DNA of 64,000 nucleotides from assembly GCA_016802295.1 (NCBI GenBank), contig JAESIW010000180.1, positions 134,752 to 198,751 on the forward strand. Reading direction: 5' to 3'. The translations under genes and the position numbers were made by a program. Positions 9,780-22,200 of this stretch are shown here, piece after piece. The notes beneath the pieces were generated by a model. The model ran no database searches, was not told the DNA's origin, and saw only the letters and a list, made by a program, of their open reading frames with translations. How positions within the stretch are numbered: the stretch's first letter is position 1; the number at the start of each line of letters is the position of its first letter. Origin of the DNA: Brachionus rotundiformis (Eukaryota; Rotifera; Eurotatoria; Ploima; Brachionidae).

Positions 9780-12591
9780 TATCTGAATTGTTTAAAAGGT
9801 GTGCGCGCAGATTCTTTAAGAAGGGAACAATGACGTTCGGGATATGGTTTTTTTATCCTCTTATTTCGTGACATTTTTCCGCTATTAAATTATCATGATT
9901 TTTTTCTTACTTTAATCTATCCAGCATCAAAAGCTGAGGGAAATTTTTCTTTGAAATTATTTCTATTCCTAAATTATTTTTCTTTTTATTTAATTGAAAA
10001 AAAATTGTTTTACAGGAAGTTAAATAAAATTTTTTAGTAACAATTTAAGTCAGAATTTAATAAATAATTTATCAATTGGTGGTTTATTATAAATTGTGTT
10101 TAGAAAAATAGAAAGATAAATAACAATTAGTTAAATAAATTTTTGTAAATAATCATTTTTAAATTATTTTATTTTAATTTATTCCAATCATTCACGGCAC
10201 ATTTATTTGAGAAAAAGTCTTGATTATTTCTATAGGTGTCTTCTTGAAGATAAAGAAACCACTACGTGTGGACATTGCCAATTGATATTTAAGAAATGGC
10301 AAAGCATGTGGATAAAGGCACCTTTTGTACGCTTTTTGTATGTTAATTTAGTCATATTTGGTCATATATATGAAACCACTCTGGAAGAGCGTACTCTAAA
10401 TGAGCCCTTACTAAGCTTTGATAAATTAATGACAAACTTCGCTTAAAATTTTCCATGAAAAGTCATTGTAATTCAAAATTCTTACTCTTTCTGGATCTGT
10501 CATAATGTAATCATCTTTGAAGGTCCTATTTTGGCCATAATTCATATTATCAAATTTTTTGTAGTTCTGATCCATTGACCACCCATTACACTATCTGATT
10601 AGTGACCTAGTAGTGGCTTAAATGATAATAGTTGTTTTATTAAATTTAGCAAAATTGAGTACATTATAAATTAAATATCTTTGATTTAAAAACTTGTGAT
10701 TCTTTCATGCTGATAATGGTAAATGGTCATCTCTTGATTCAGGAAAGCAAAAATTAATGTTTGTCCATCTCTAGCAAATATTAGCCAAATAATGATGACT
10801 CAAGCAGCAACAACCATCTGTCAATTAAAAGGGTCCTCAAATGTTGAATATTACACTGGTATATTGAGATTAGATAACAATAAATGTTGATAATAAATTA
10901 AAAAATTAAATGTACTGTTTAATATATTTATAAAATAAAGGATAAAAATATGACAAGTAAACTTTATTGTATATTTTTTTACAAGAATTATTCTGGATCT
11001 TAATTAGTTCTATTTAATAGTTTTAAAATTTGAATAAAGTAGAATTTTTTTTAATTATATTTAATTAGTTCAATTGGTGCAAAGTTTCAACCAACTATCT
11101 CATCCATAGTTGTAAAGTTGAAAGAAATCTTGCATTCATTATAGTCCTTGGAACTTAAATCAATGAACTTAATATGTTTTTAAGCGATTATGTCAAATTT
11201 TGATAATTACTTATCTAGACACTTTAAAAACCTCCAAATTCATTTTGTCCAAATCCACGGTTGTTTTGCAATATTATATTTTAGTCATTAAAAAATATAA
11301 ACCTTTTCTTATAGATTCTTATAAATATTTAGATTACCTGATTTAAGCTAGTCATTGGTATTTCTGAAATATAAAAATTGCAATTTATTTTTAACAATTA
11401 ATAAAAATTTTTTAAAAGAATTATTAATTTAATTTACAGTTTCATTTCTAGAGATTTATTCTTTATTCGTAAACATTGTAAGATACTATGTTATTACCAT
11501 TAGAAGCAGTAATAGCAATTACAGTAGATAGTTTTAAGGCAAACTGATAGAGTAATAAATTTATAAAGACTGCAATAAACCTGAGAGCTAAGCGCAAAAC
11601 TTGTGCTGGAATACCGCAGTAACCACTGCTAATAATTAAATGATCAAATTCTTTAATAAGCCTCTTAATGATGAATTAATTAGGTATCAATAATTAAACA
11701 TTTTTACTCCAGTACAACTATTATTAAATTGTTAAGTATTATAAGTAAATAATATTGATAAGGAATTTATTGTGAATGAATTCTGAGTGAAAAATGGCAC
11801 CATTTAGTAAATCATGTCAATTTAAGAGAAAAATTTAATTTAAAATTCTTTTTTAAGAATTGAACAACATTTATGATAAATTTATGTTTAGTTTTTAATT
11901 TTTATTATTTCAAGTTTTTTATTCAAAGAATAGACAATTTTTTAAAATTAAAATTTTTACAAATTTCTACTAATGGTTTTTGGGTTTAAAATTACATTCT
12001 TTAAAAAGAGATTAATTTTTGCGAATGAAAAATTATTTTTAGGCAAAATGACATCCAAGTTAAATATTCAACACGAGATTAACAAATATCAAACGGCGTT
12101 CAATAAACAGTTAAATTAATTGTAAACATTTTTTATTTTATTATCTCTCATTTTCTAAATAAAGGTTAGAACTATTTATGTAATTTAAATGTTTTATAAA
12201 ATGCTAAAAAAATTTTAAAAACAATTATTTTGGTTATGTTAAAAACTGGAAAACTTAATTACATGTGTCATACTTTAAAAAATTTAATTAAATAAATTTT
12301 CCAAAAAATCTAAAATCTAATCTTTTTTTATAAAATATCGGTCAAATGATAAATATCAAAATGTGAATCATTGACGTAAATGATAAAAGATACCAATTTG
12401 GTACAAATGTGACATTAAAGCTATATTTTGCAGCTTAAATTTCAAACCAACTGAGCATTTAACTTAAATGTTAACTTTGTTCTGTAAAAGGAATCTTTCC
12501 TTTCAGGCTTTTACGGCGTAGGAATTTATTGAGATATTTAAGAGCTTTTATTCAGAAATTATTAAATTCTAAAGCAATTTAAAATATAATA
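9780..12591. other. Long region without a convincing gene; some exon-like pieces
   Basis: Mostly AT-rich. On the minus strand there are short exon-like frames: 10575-10480 (MDQNYKKFDNMNYGQNRTF..., ending before a GTAAGA donor), near 11180-11090, and 11660-11465 (hydrophobic, IPAQVLRLALRFIAVFINLL). On the plus strand, 10207-10446 (79 codons, with CGHCQLIFKK) and 10755-10888 are open. None matches a family I know and I could not chain them by splice sites and phase. They may be a decayed gene or transposon debris. Confidence 0.3.
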
Positions 12592-13705
12592 ATGACTAGG
12601 GAAAAAAATGATTTAGAAGCTCAGCAGCCAAAAAGAAGATGTCGTTTGACCAAAACTTTACTTCTCATCATAGTAATAGTCTTAACATCATGGTTTTTTT
12701 TTGTCGAAATAGTAGTCGGCTACTTGACCAAATCAAACGCCTTGGTGGCCGACTCTTTTCACATGTTAAGCGACATAATCTCGCTCATAATAGGCCTCAC
12801 GGCTCTTCGATTCTCCAAAAAGGAATCATCCGAAAATAATACTTTTGGATGGGCAAGAGCTGAGGTATTGGGTTCGCTGATCAATGCTGTATTTCTTCTT
12901 GCGTTATGTTTTACCATTGTGGTCGATTCCATATCACGTTTTCTAAAGCCTGAACCTTTGGAAAAGATAGATCTAATGTTAGCAGTAGGCGCAGGTGGTC
13001 TCGCACTTAACATAGTGTCGCTGATTCTCTTTGGCGTGCAGTCATGTCAGGATGACGGTGACAAAAATAACATGAACATGAATCTACAAGGCGTTTTTTT
13101 GAATGCCCTGGGCGATTCTCTTGGTTCCGTGGCAGTAATTATTAGTGGTCTAGTTATTAAGTTTGTTCCGCCGAGGAATAACAGTCATGTTAGATGGAAG
13201 CTGTACATAGATCCTATCCTAAGCTTGGTAATAGCTGGGATAATTGTGACCAGCATAGTACCATTGCTGAAAAAATCCAGCTTGATACTTTTACAAGGTG
13301 TACCGCTTAGCTGTAATGTAGAAGAGCTACGAAAGAAAATATTTAGTGTAGATGGGGTGATAGATGTTCACCATTTTCACGTGTGGAGTCTGAACACGGA
13401 AAAGATGATCGCTTCTGCTCATGGTAAAAATGCGCAAATTTTAGACCATTATTTAAATTTTGATTTAAGTGCGTTTGTCAGGCGAAAAAGATGAAAAAAG
13501 AGATTGGGAAACAGTGGAAAAAGTCAAAAGATTGCTGCATCGAAACAATATTCACTTGACCACCATTCAGTTGGAACACGATGATGCATCATTGGATTCA
13601 TGCGATGAAGAATGTCCCGATTCACTCAAAAAAGGAAAGCCCTCTGCAAGCAAATTTGAAGTCAAAAAAGAAAGAGATGAGTCAAAAAATTTTATCAAAA
13701 TTTAA
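12592..13705 (+). CDS. Cation diffusion facilitator, SLC30/ZnT1-ZnT10-like metal transporter
   Basis: Two exons (12592-13423, 13470-13705; intron 46 nt, phase 1) encode 355 residues. A charged N-terminus (1-20) is followed by six hydrophobic segments. TM2 carries DSFHMLSD with His57 and Asp61 spaced as in the CDF transport site. TM5 carries LQGVFLNALGDSLGS with Asn171 and Asp175; in ZnT1 the first of these is histidine. The cytosolic domain shows VDGVIDVHHFHVWSL and, across the splice, the usual SAHV; exon 2 continues with IHLTTIQLEHDD and a Cys/Asp-rich tail. The histidine-rich loop between TM4 and TM5 is replaced by a short Asn/Asp/Met stretch (about 152-164). The family exports Zn2+ or Mn2+ by proton antiport; the altered TM5 residue leaves the substrate open. 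Confidence 0.92.
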
Positions 13706-14882
13706 TTTAGTGCTTAAAATTTATTTTAATTTGTGTGTAAATTAATTATAATTTTTTAACCAAAAAAAAATAATTAAATAAATTGTTGTTGTTGCTGTTT
13801 AAGATGAAAATTTATTATTCCTAAATCTCCATTGCATTAGGAAATCAAAAATTCATATTTGAATAAAATATAGATAAATTTTAATAATTTGACCAAAAGT
13901 CAATTTATAAATTAAAATTTTTTAACTAAATTTATTAAATTTTTTAATCAATTTCGGTGAATTGTTGACAATTCTAAGTTGCTGTATCAGATTCACTTGA
14001 GTTTTCCCATAAGCTTCTTGTAAACGGGGTTAAACACTGTAATGATGTATTCAAGATGCAGCTTTGCCAATCAAAAATAAATTTAGAACAGTTTTTAGGA
14101 TCCAATATTCAAATTGCCGTGAACCATGTTAGCTTTGTTGGTTTCATGAAGCACCTTAAGATTCATTTAATAAAATTACATTTATTTACCATTCAGCAGG
14201 TTGCTGACTCAAATTTTTTTAAAATTTTAAGAAACCTAAAATTATTTAATAATAATAATCAGATTTGAAGATCTAATTGAACTATTCCTTTACTTTTGAT
14301 AATTTTTTTTATTTAAAGAAAAATAATAATTTAACTTTTTTAAACAAAAATAATCTAAACATGAAAATTGTTTATATTTTTGATATTTTTCCTTTACTAT
14401 TTTTATGCAAAAATTTAGATATTTTAAAAATGAAAATAAAAATTAAACCCATACCTTTGGAGATAAATCTTCTTCTCATCTATATAGATTTCAAAATAAT
14501 TAAATATGCTTTTTAAATTTGACAAAAAATATTAGTTATTTTATGTATTTTATTATCAACCTACTAATGGTGGTACGAAAGTAGAAAAAAATCTGGTAAG
14601 CAATTGATATCATAACAAATCATGCGAAGTTATTTAGAAATATGCTAATATATGATTTTATATTCACGTTCTACAAAATTTTTAATATAAGAAGCGTTCA
14701 AAATGATGAAATAATTCTACCATTAAAGAATTTTAATTAATAGTTTATATCCTAAAACTTGTTTAAATTTTCTAAAATTGAACCAGATCAATTAAAAGAT
14801 TAGCAAGGTATAAAAAGAGACGAAAGTTAGTCTAAAATGAAGATTAAAATAAAAACTAAATCAAAATCGAAATAAAAAGATA

Positions 14883-15032
14883 ATGGGTTGCGGAAGATCA
14901 AGATGTCGTGTTCCAGTTATGGCAGGTATTCCAGCCGTACCAGCTGTGCCAGTCATGCAAATGCCAATTCAATCTCCATGTGCAGGTTTTGGCGCATACC
15001 CAATCATGGGAGGATATCCTGGATATTTTTAA
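14883..15032 (+). CDS. 49-residue Met/Pro/Gly-rich small protein with acylation-type start
   Basis: A short frame begins MGCGRSRCR and continues with alternating Pro/Val/Ala/Met (MAGIPAVPAVPVMQMP), ending GGYPGYF. Gly2 and Cys3 with Ser6 resemble a myristoylation/palmitoylation signal. The local base composition is clearly more GC-rich than its flanks, which drop back to AT-rich DNA right after the stop codon, and AATAAA-like signals follow at about 15092. These points argue for a real gene. I do not recognise the family and infer no function beyond possible membrane attachment. Confidence 0.55.
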   Translation: MGCGRSRCRVPVMAGIPAVPAVPVMQMPIQSPCAGFGAYPIMGGYPGYF

Positions 15033-15888
15033 ATTTTAAAATTTTTAATCGAATGATTTATTAATTAATTTTTGTAAACAAAACTTATTAAAAATAAATT
15101 TTATTTTTTTCTCATACTTTGTTCAATATTTTAAGTATTTGGTAAATAAAAGTTATCTAGAACTATTGCTATGCATTCAGACCATAGTATAATTTCTTTT
15201 TGATAATCATTGAAATAGTTAAACTTAGAAATAATAATAATAATATTCGTACTGCTGAGTAATAATAAGAGTTTTTGAAGAAGTTTAACCTCAACAAATA
15301 TCTTTACAAATACATTAACAAATAAACATGTTTTTTTAACTATGATCGTGGTATGGTTATTGGACCCATTTAAAACTCGCCCAAGTACCCTGTTAATCAT
15401 ATCTGAAGACAGTCGGGCAATTTGAACCAGCAGCCAAACAAAAGCGAGTTTTGCGTTTTCATCTCATTTGACCAGTTTGCAGAACGTGTTTTGGGCAAAC
15501 GTCAAAAAAAGTATTTGGACAAATTTTAAATCGATTCAATCCAAAACCATGCGACCAGCAGAGGAACAAGAATTAAAACAAAAGATAATTGTGTCTTTGG
15601 AAAAAAGTTTAAAAATGGGAATAATTTATTTTTACTACTAATTTGTCTGTTTTCTTTAATAAAAATGATTTATTTTTCCAAATAATAATCATGCTTCTAA
15701 AAAAATCTTTTGAGTCTAATTTTACAATACAGAATATATTTAGTAATCCAAAAAATCTTAAAAATGAGTAGCTTCATACATTAGTTCTTAACAAATTACT
15801 CTAGAACTCGACGAACAGCTTGCTAATACAAAAAGAAGGCGAGTTTACATGTTTATGTATATATATAAATATATATATATATGTTTAG

Positions 15889-17078
15889 TAACGGGTGCCC
15901 AATAATGCTTGTCTGAAACTTTATTAGATAAAATAATGAAATTTTACAGTCAAATACTAAATTTTAGCTTTTTTTTCGAAAATAATCATGGTTTTTTTAA
16001 CTATTTATTTTTCCCCATATCCAGGCTCTAAGTGTCATGCATAATCTGTGACAAAACTGTCCTCGGTGGTTTAGAAAATTAGAATATCACTTTGATATAT
16101 CTGTTTGTACAGAATTTAATCTTGATTAAAATGAGCCATAACTTATTTTATTCGGATGATATTTACAGAAGTTATGATTAAAAAACATCAAAATTTTAAG
16201 ATTTCTTGAATAAGTGAAATTTGAATAAACTGATTGTTTTATTCTAATATCTATTGATCAGAATTAATTATTTGTCTGAAATTTAACACACATATAACCT
16301 AGAATAAACGCAATAAAATGAGTGGCTTTTTTTATTATTTCACGTTTGATTTTAAGCTCTTTTGTGGGAGTTTTTATTCAAATAGGCTATGAACCATTTC
16401 TAAGGTAGATATTTCACCAATCAAAATTAAAAAATATTAAAAAAAGTATATCATTTAAAAGCTGAAAGGCTTGGCTACAATATGATATACGTTACTTGAT
16501 AGTTGCACAAATATTTCATGAAAAAATTGAATTTAAAATTAGTAAAAAATTTATTTCTTTAAAAACAATTATTTCTCAATTATTTATGGAAATAGGAACT
16601 TTTTGCTTCTTATACATCCCTAACTCTTTTGGTAGAACAATTAACAGCATTTTTTATGTGTATAAACGGGTACTCGCTCAATCCCTCTGACAAACTTGTT
16701 CATGTTGTCTCATATTTGTTACGCAACCGTTGGAGAAGAAATAATCGCATGGATTCAAATCTGGCGAATTCGGAGGCCAATTGGTACTTTTATGAACTTG
16801 TAAAGGTTATTTCCACATTATCTTTATGTCGTCATAGCTGTGTGAGGTTTTGCGCCATCTTGCTGAAAGATCCATTTGTTTGAACGAAAGATTCTTTGAC
16901 CTTCTCCTTTCGCAAAAAGCAATATTCTACGCTGATATAATGTTGAATTGATTGTTTCATCTTTAAAAAAGTTTAAAAGATTTTAAAAAATGTGTTAAAA
17001 ATTACCAACAAAATATGTGTTCGTTGGTCCATTTTTTACTAATTAAAGTTTCGGACAAGCATTATTGGGTACCCATTA
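15889..17078 (-). mobile_element. Tc1/mariner-type DNA transposon, broken transposase
   Basis: The ends are inverted copies of about 32 bp (GGGTGCCCAATAATGCTTGT at 15893 against GGGTACCCAATAATGCTTGT read from the right end), each next to a TA-containing border. Inside, the minus strand near 16640-16930 encodes FQQDGAKPHTA and, in another frame, NWPPNSPDLNPCDYFF. These are the second and third catalytic regions of a DDE/D transposase. Frameshifts and stops separate the pieces, so the element is not autonomous. An (AT)n microsatellite lies just outside the left end. Confidence 0.75.
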
Positions 17079-17511
17079 TATTTGTATTGGGAGTGTTAGT
17101 TAATAAAATTACTCAGAGATAGTGATCCTTATTTAGCTTCAAAGAAGTAAACCGATGATGAGTCATTTGAGTTGTACTATGAAATACTCGAATGTCAATG
17201 CTTCCGGTTTCACTGCGATTTCCACCAAATTGTTTTGCTCAATTGATTCATCAAAAGAAAAATTAAACAAAGAAGAATGACAACTAAGCACCTGCAACCG
17301 CAAAATTATTTAAAAAACTATTTATGTAAGCATATTGTTGCTGTGGCTGTGAACACGAAGGGATTATGGAATGAAAAAGAAACGATGAAGAAAGGCTCAA
17401 GCTAAAGAATGGTTCGTAAAAAATGCAAATTAAATTCAGACTAGACTTTTTATTTCTTTTATTACTTATTGACAACAAAAACATAATTAGTAGGATAAAA
17501 TATTTTTTGTT

Positions 17512-18740
17512 GGCGATAGTCTAATTGGTGAACTAAGAAAAAAAGTGAACTTTCTAATTTTTAATTGGTGAACATAGTTCACTTAATAAATTTTATATCA
17601 AAAAAAAAGTTAACTTGTAATATTGATTTAATTAGATATGATAATATTAGGTATGTCAATCGATAAATATTAATTAATTTTTTTTTTTTTATGTATTTTT
17701 GAGATATGAATTATTAAGCCACGTTCATTTTGAACATGTTTAATTATTCCTTTTTACAAATATTTTGTTCTCATAGTTAGAATAGTTTATGTCAGACTCG
17801 TTATAAAAAATTCTTAATTAAACATTTAAAATATAAATGAGTTTGTTAATGGAGAAAATACTATGTCAAAATAGCCTGGCATATTGTACACAAAACTTTG
17901 CTCTGTTCGGGCGTAGAACGTAGAACTTTGTGGACAGCTTCAGTGGCATCAGATGATGGTTTTGGATATATATAACATTCTTTCTCCAGTTCAATGGCAG
18001 ATTTTTTAACATTCGTCAGCTTTATATCGTTCAATTGGCTAACCATTTCGGACACTTTCAAGTTCATTTTAGACTCTAATGAGTTCGGTTTAGTAGGTTT
18101 TGATTCATGATCTAATATAGTTTCAGATAGATTTACAACTTCATCAGTCCATGTACCATCTTTTGACTCATCATCATCATCATCATCATCATCTTTAACA
18201 TCTATTCTATTATCATCTTCATCAATTTCTTCTACGTTATCAAATTTAATTAATGATTTAGAATCTATTTTTTCATTAATTTTTAACAAATCTAATCCTT
18301 TTGAAATTGTAATTTGTGAACACCACAATTTTATAATTTCAACTACCTAGAGCATCGGAGTTTTAAATAAACTAAAGAAAGAATTTCTATAAACACTTTG
18401 AAATTTTTGACAGCCTGTATTGGTACACCTAAACGATGCTTGCACGCGGCTATTTTTATCTCTTTTTCTACCAACTAGTTCGAGTTTTGAGTTACAAAAG
18501 TAACAGCCTTGATTTGATAGAATACCTTTTTTCTGAAATTCTCCAATTAACATGACTTCGCTAATTTCGATTTGGTGTTTTGGCATATTTAATTAAAAGC
18601 TATTTTTTTAGTTCACTTGTTTTTGAAAAGTTCACTTATTTTTCTAGCAAAAAAAAAAGTGATCATTTAATTATGCTTCTATTCTTTTTTTTTTAAGATC
18701 ACAAGTTAGTGAACTTTTGTTCACTAATTAGACTATCGCC
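17512..18740 (-). mobile_element. Merlin-like DNA transposon with 8-bp target duplication
   Basis: The 1229-bp element starts GGCGATAGTCTAATTGGTGA and ends with the near-perfect inverse (about 22 bp). It is flanked on both sides by the octamer TTTTTGTT (17504-17511 and 18741-18748), a target-site duplication. Merlin transposons are known for 8-9 bp duplications and IS1016/ISXO2-related transposases, and the internal frame starts with that type of zinc ribbon. Subterminal regions carry repeated GTGAAC/GTTCAC motifs, plausible transposase binding sites. Confidence 0.75.
17861..18586 (-). pseudogene. Merlin-like transposase N-terminus fused to aspartate-rich frame
   Basis: The frame opens at 18586 and runs to 17861, interrupted by one TAG (about 18347-18349); both halves are in the same frame. 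The N-terminal half has CYFCNSKLEL and RCTNTGCQKF, a two-CxxC-type zinc ribbon, followed by SVYRNSFFSLFKTPM as in IS1016/Merlin transposases. The second half begins with VVEIIKLWCSQ, which fits the next transposase helix. It then departs completely into an acidic region with a run of eight aspartates (GAT/ATC microsatellite at about 18172-18195) and a C-terminus ending CTICQAILT. No DDE catalytic core is visible. It is either an internally rearranged element or one that captured foreign sequence. Confidence 0.6.
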
Positions 18741-19285
18741 TTTTTGTTAGCTGTAGATATTTTTCGTATAAATGTGTATTTTTTTGGGAAAAAAAGACTA
18801 TGCCATTTAAAATTGAGTAGACAATAATTTGTAAAGCCCCTCTTTTAGAATCAAAACCCTTATTTATATTAAACTGTTATCATTCTATAAAGATGATTAA
18901 ACATTTAAAAGTTAAAATTAAAATAATTCGAATATTAAATTAATTAACTTTGTAAATTCATGATTTCATAGTCATCGTTTCACGTCAAGATGGCAATGAA
19001 AATTTAGACATTTTAATAATTTTTTGCAATTAATCAAGGACTTAAAGACTGTACTAAAAGACCAGTTTGAGTTCAATTTTATAAAATTTTTTTACTTTTA
19101 TTTAAAGACAATGTAACAAATAAGCAAAAAGTAGAAAAAAAAATATTTAAAAAAAAAATGACAAAAAATATTCTAAAATAATTAATAATACTCTTTTTTT
19201 TATTTGCTTTTGTTTTTAATCAATAAAATATTAAATTCAAAAATCTTAACAACTACACATAAAGACTTAGAAAAAAAAAAAATTA

Positions 19286-22200
19286 TCAATTTACATGGCC
19301 ATTCACTTCATTACTAATCTTTACACAATTCGCCGCTTCTGGTTCAGTACCAGGTGCCGTACTGGCGACTTCATTGACCGAAATCTCATCACTAGCGACC
19401 TCTAGCTTTTCTTCCTTTTTCTCACTTGAATTTTCTGGCTTGACCTCGTCGCCAAGCGAGCTCTTGTTAATCATTATGATGGGCTTTGGCGATCCGGCCG
19501 GACTAGATGTCGACTTTATGTTTATGATCTTGAAGTTTGATGCGCCATTGTTAAGAATCACTGGTTTGGCTTGATTGTTCGCATTGCTGTTTATGATTAG
19601 CAGCTTTTTGCCCGAAATTCCACCACTACTTCCATTTAGACTAATTAGCTTAACTTTGTTGTTTTCGTTTGGATTATTTACAATTACTGGCTGTTGGCTG
19701 CGATTGAGTGCTGCCTTAATAGACGGGTTGATGACAGGTATGGACAAGGGTACTTTGGCTGAAGCTGAACTGGACGCTGGGTTTATTTTAAGCGAAAGTC
19801 TGGGCGTGATTTGACTTTTCTCTGGACTGTTGGAACAGGCGGCCTTTACAGCGTCCGCTACTGCCAATGCTTGGCCAACTGTACAATTGGAGTTGATTTT
19901 TTTAACATACTGTTCAAAGCTGTACTCGCTGTTTGGCTGCAGGTTCAAATTTGACGATTGTTGTCTGAGTATGTGGGTATTGGTAGCGAGTGTGTTCTGC
20001 TTGGTTTCGATGCAGCCTTCGTCGTCGCCACTTTCGAAAATTTTGGACAGACCGGGCGTTACTGGTCCGGTTAGATCAGCGATTGTTTTCTTTGGCCGAC
20101 GTGGTATCAAATTGCCAAATTCGTCGCGTTTTCGAACGTACTTTCGAGTTGTTTTCTTGAGCGGATTTTTGGGCTTAGAGCGTCCAGTGAAGTCGTCATC
20201 ATCGTCGTCCTCGTTCGAGTCGCTCGAGGACATGTATTTGTTGAATTGGTTGGGCGACTTGCAGTGACGTTGCTGAATGCCTTCTTGGGTGCCGTCATCG
20301 TAGTCGAGATCGCGTTTGCGCGGTCTGCCCGGTCCTGGTCGCTCCTTGTCTTCGTCGCTGGCATAGTCGAATTCAGTGTTGATTTTCATTTTGACCAAGC
20401 GGCCCGATGACGTACGCTTGGTCACGTACTCGGGCTCTTGGATGTACTTGTCCTTGTCCGGATTGGGCTTGCGTTTTTTGCGTATGGTTCCGTTGAGAAA
20501 GCTCGCGTCCGAAAAGTCTATCGGCTGGGTGCTATCGGCTTCGGTTAGTTGGGAGTTTTCGTTCAGCTGGGACATTGAGTTGGTGTCCTCCGCGCCGTCC
20601 AGGCCAGCCTCGCCGTTTTGGTACTCGGTCTTTTCGTCGGGGTTTTCGCCCGACCCATCGCTACCATTTATTAACTTCATTAGTTGGCGGTTTTTTTCTT
20701 CCAGTGAAGCGCTTATTTCCCGTGGATAAAAAATTTGCAGCCATCTTTTGAAAAAGGTCTCGAACTTTACGGCCAACTTTCCATAAACTTTAAAAAAAAA
20801 AAAATTTATAAAAATTTCCACTTTTTTTTCAAATAAAATAAATGTTAAGTTTGTTTTGCTTGTAAAATTAAAAAATTTAAATTTTTAACGCTTGTAAAAA
20901 AAATGTCTATCAATTGAATAAATTGCTAATGAATAGGTCTATTCAATGCCATTTTAATAGAATATGTCTCATAACTTTTTTTAAATATATTTTTAAATTT
21001 TAATATACCGTAAACGCTTGCAGACTACTCCAGGGCTTAACCTCATTTTCCGGATTTATTCCACTGGAATGGTTCCCATCGACACCATGTTAAAACATTT
21101 TTTTTTAATTTTATGGAATTGTGATAGATTTTTTGATTTATTCTAAGATTAAAACCCAATATTGAGTTTTTTTCCTGGCTTATTTCTGAGTTTTTTTTTN
21201 NNNNNNNNNNNNNNNNNNNNGCCAGGAAAAAAACTCAATATTGGGTTTTAATCTTAGAATAAATCAAAAAATCTATCACAATTCCATAAAATTAAAAAAA
21301 AATGTTTTAACATGGTGTCGATGGGAACCATTCCAGTGGAATAAATCCGGAAAATGAGGTTAAGCCCTGGAGTAGTCTGCAAGCGTTTACGGTAATATTG
21401 TCTTTGTAATTTATTTTTTAATAAAAAAATCTCATCTTTTAGTAAGAATTTTTAATTGTTTTAGAGCTTGTTTAAGAAAATAAAAAAATATATTTTATAT
21501 GTGTTCTGAAATAATGAAAAACCGAGAAAAAATCAATTTAAATGATACTACCCTAAACCCTTGCAAATAAGTGCCCCAAAAATCGTGTTTTTTTTGAAGA
21601 ATTTAAGCCCTTAGATATAAGAAAATTTTCTTCAAATTAATAAATTTATAAAGATCTGAGTAGCAACATAGATATAACTAAGCCATTTTTGAATAGCTTT
21701 TAAAAAGGGGGTCTTAGGGGGACACTTGAGCTAAATAGGCATATTATTTAGATACCTAATAGTTCATTCACAATCTTATACTTTTTTTATTTATTATAGT
21801 TGATTATGCTAGATATTTATATGAAAAAATATTGATTTTCATTAATAAATAAATTTAAAATAATTTCAAATAATAGAAGATTTTAATTTTTGCTTTATTA
21901 GATTAAACTAAATCAAAATTTGTGTTTATCTCACTACTTCCAAAAGTTTGCTTATACGCATAAATAAATTAGCATCAAAATTATCTATATTATTTTCGAT
22001 GTAATAGCAAATTCACAAAGATTAAGTGGAAATTTAAAATTTATAAATTTTCATTAAAATAAGAAAATTTAAAATTCAATTTTATTTGCTTTGTATTTAT
22101 AAAGTTCTGTTTTAGCTGTAATTTTTTTTCTTTCTTATTTCCTTTAAAGTTGCGTTAAAATAAAACATTCTACTTAGTAAATATTAATAATAATTATTTG

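Noticed and set aside
14056..14516. Frames of 70 and 79 codons with Asn/Lys/Phe-rich translation
   Set aside because: The composition is what random AT-rich DNA gives; no motif, signal peptide or splice context.
15857..15882. AT-dinucleotide run considered as a regulatory or origin-like element
   Set aside because: A simple microsatellite at a transposon border; nothing else supports a function.
19374..20729. Several plus-strand frames up to 145 codons
   Set aside because: They lie opposite exon 5 of the CECR2-like gene and follow its codon pattern in antisense.
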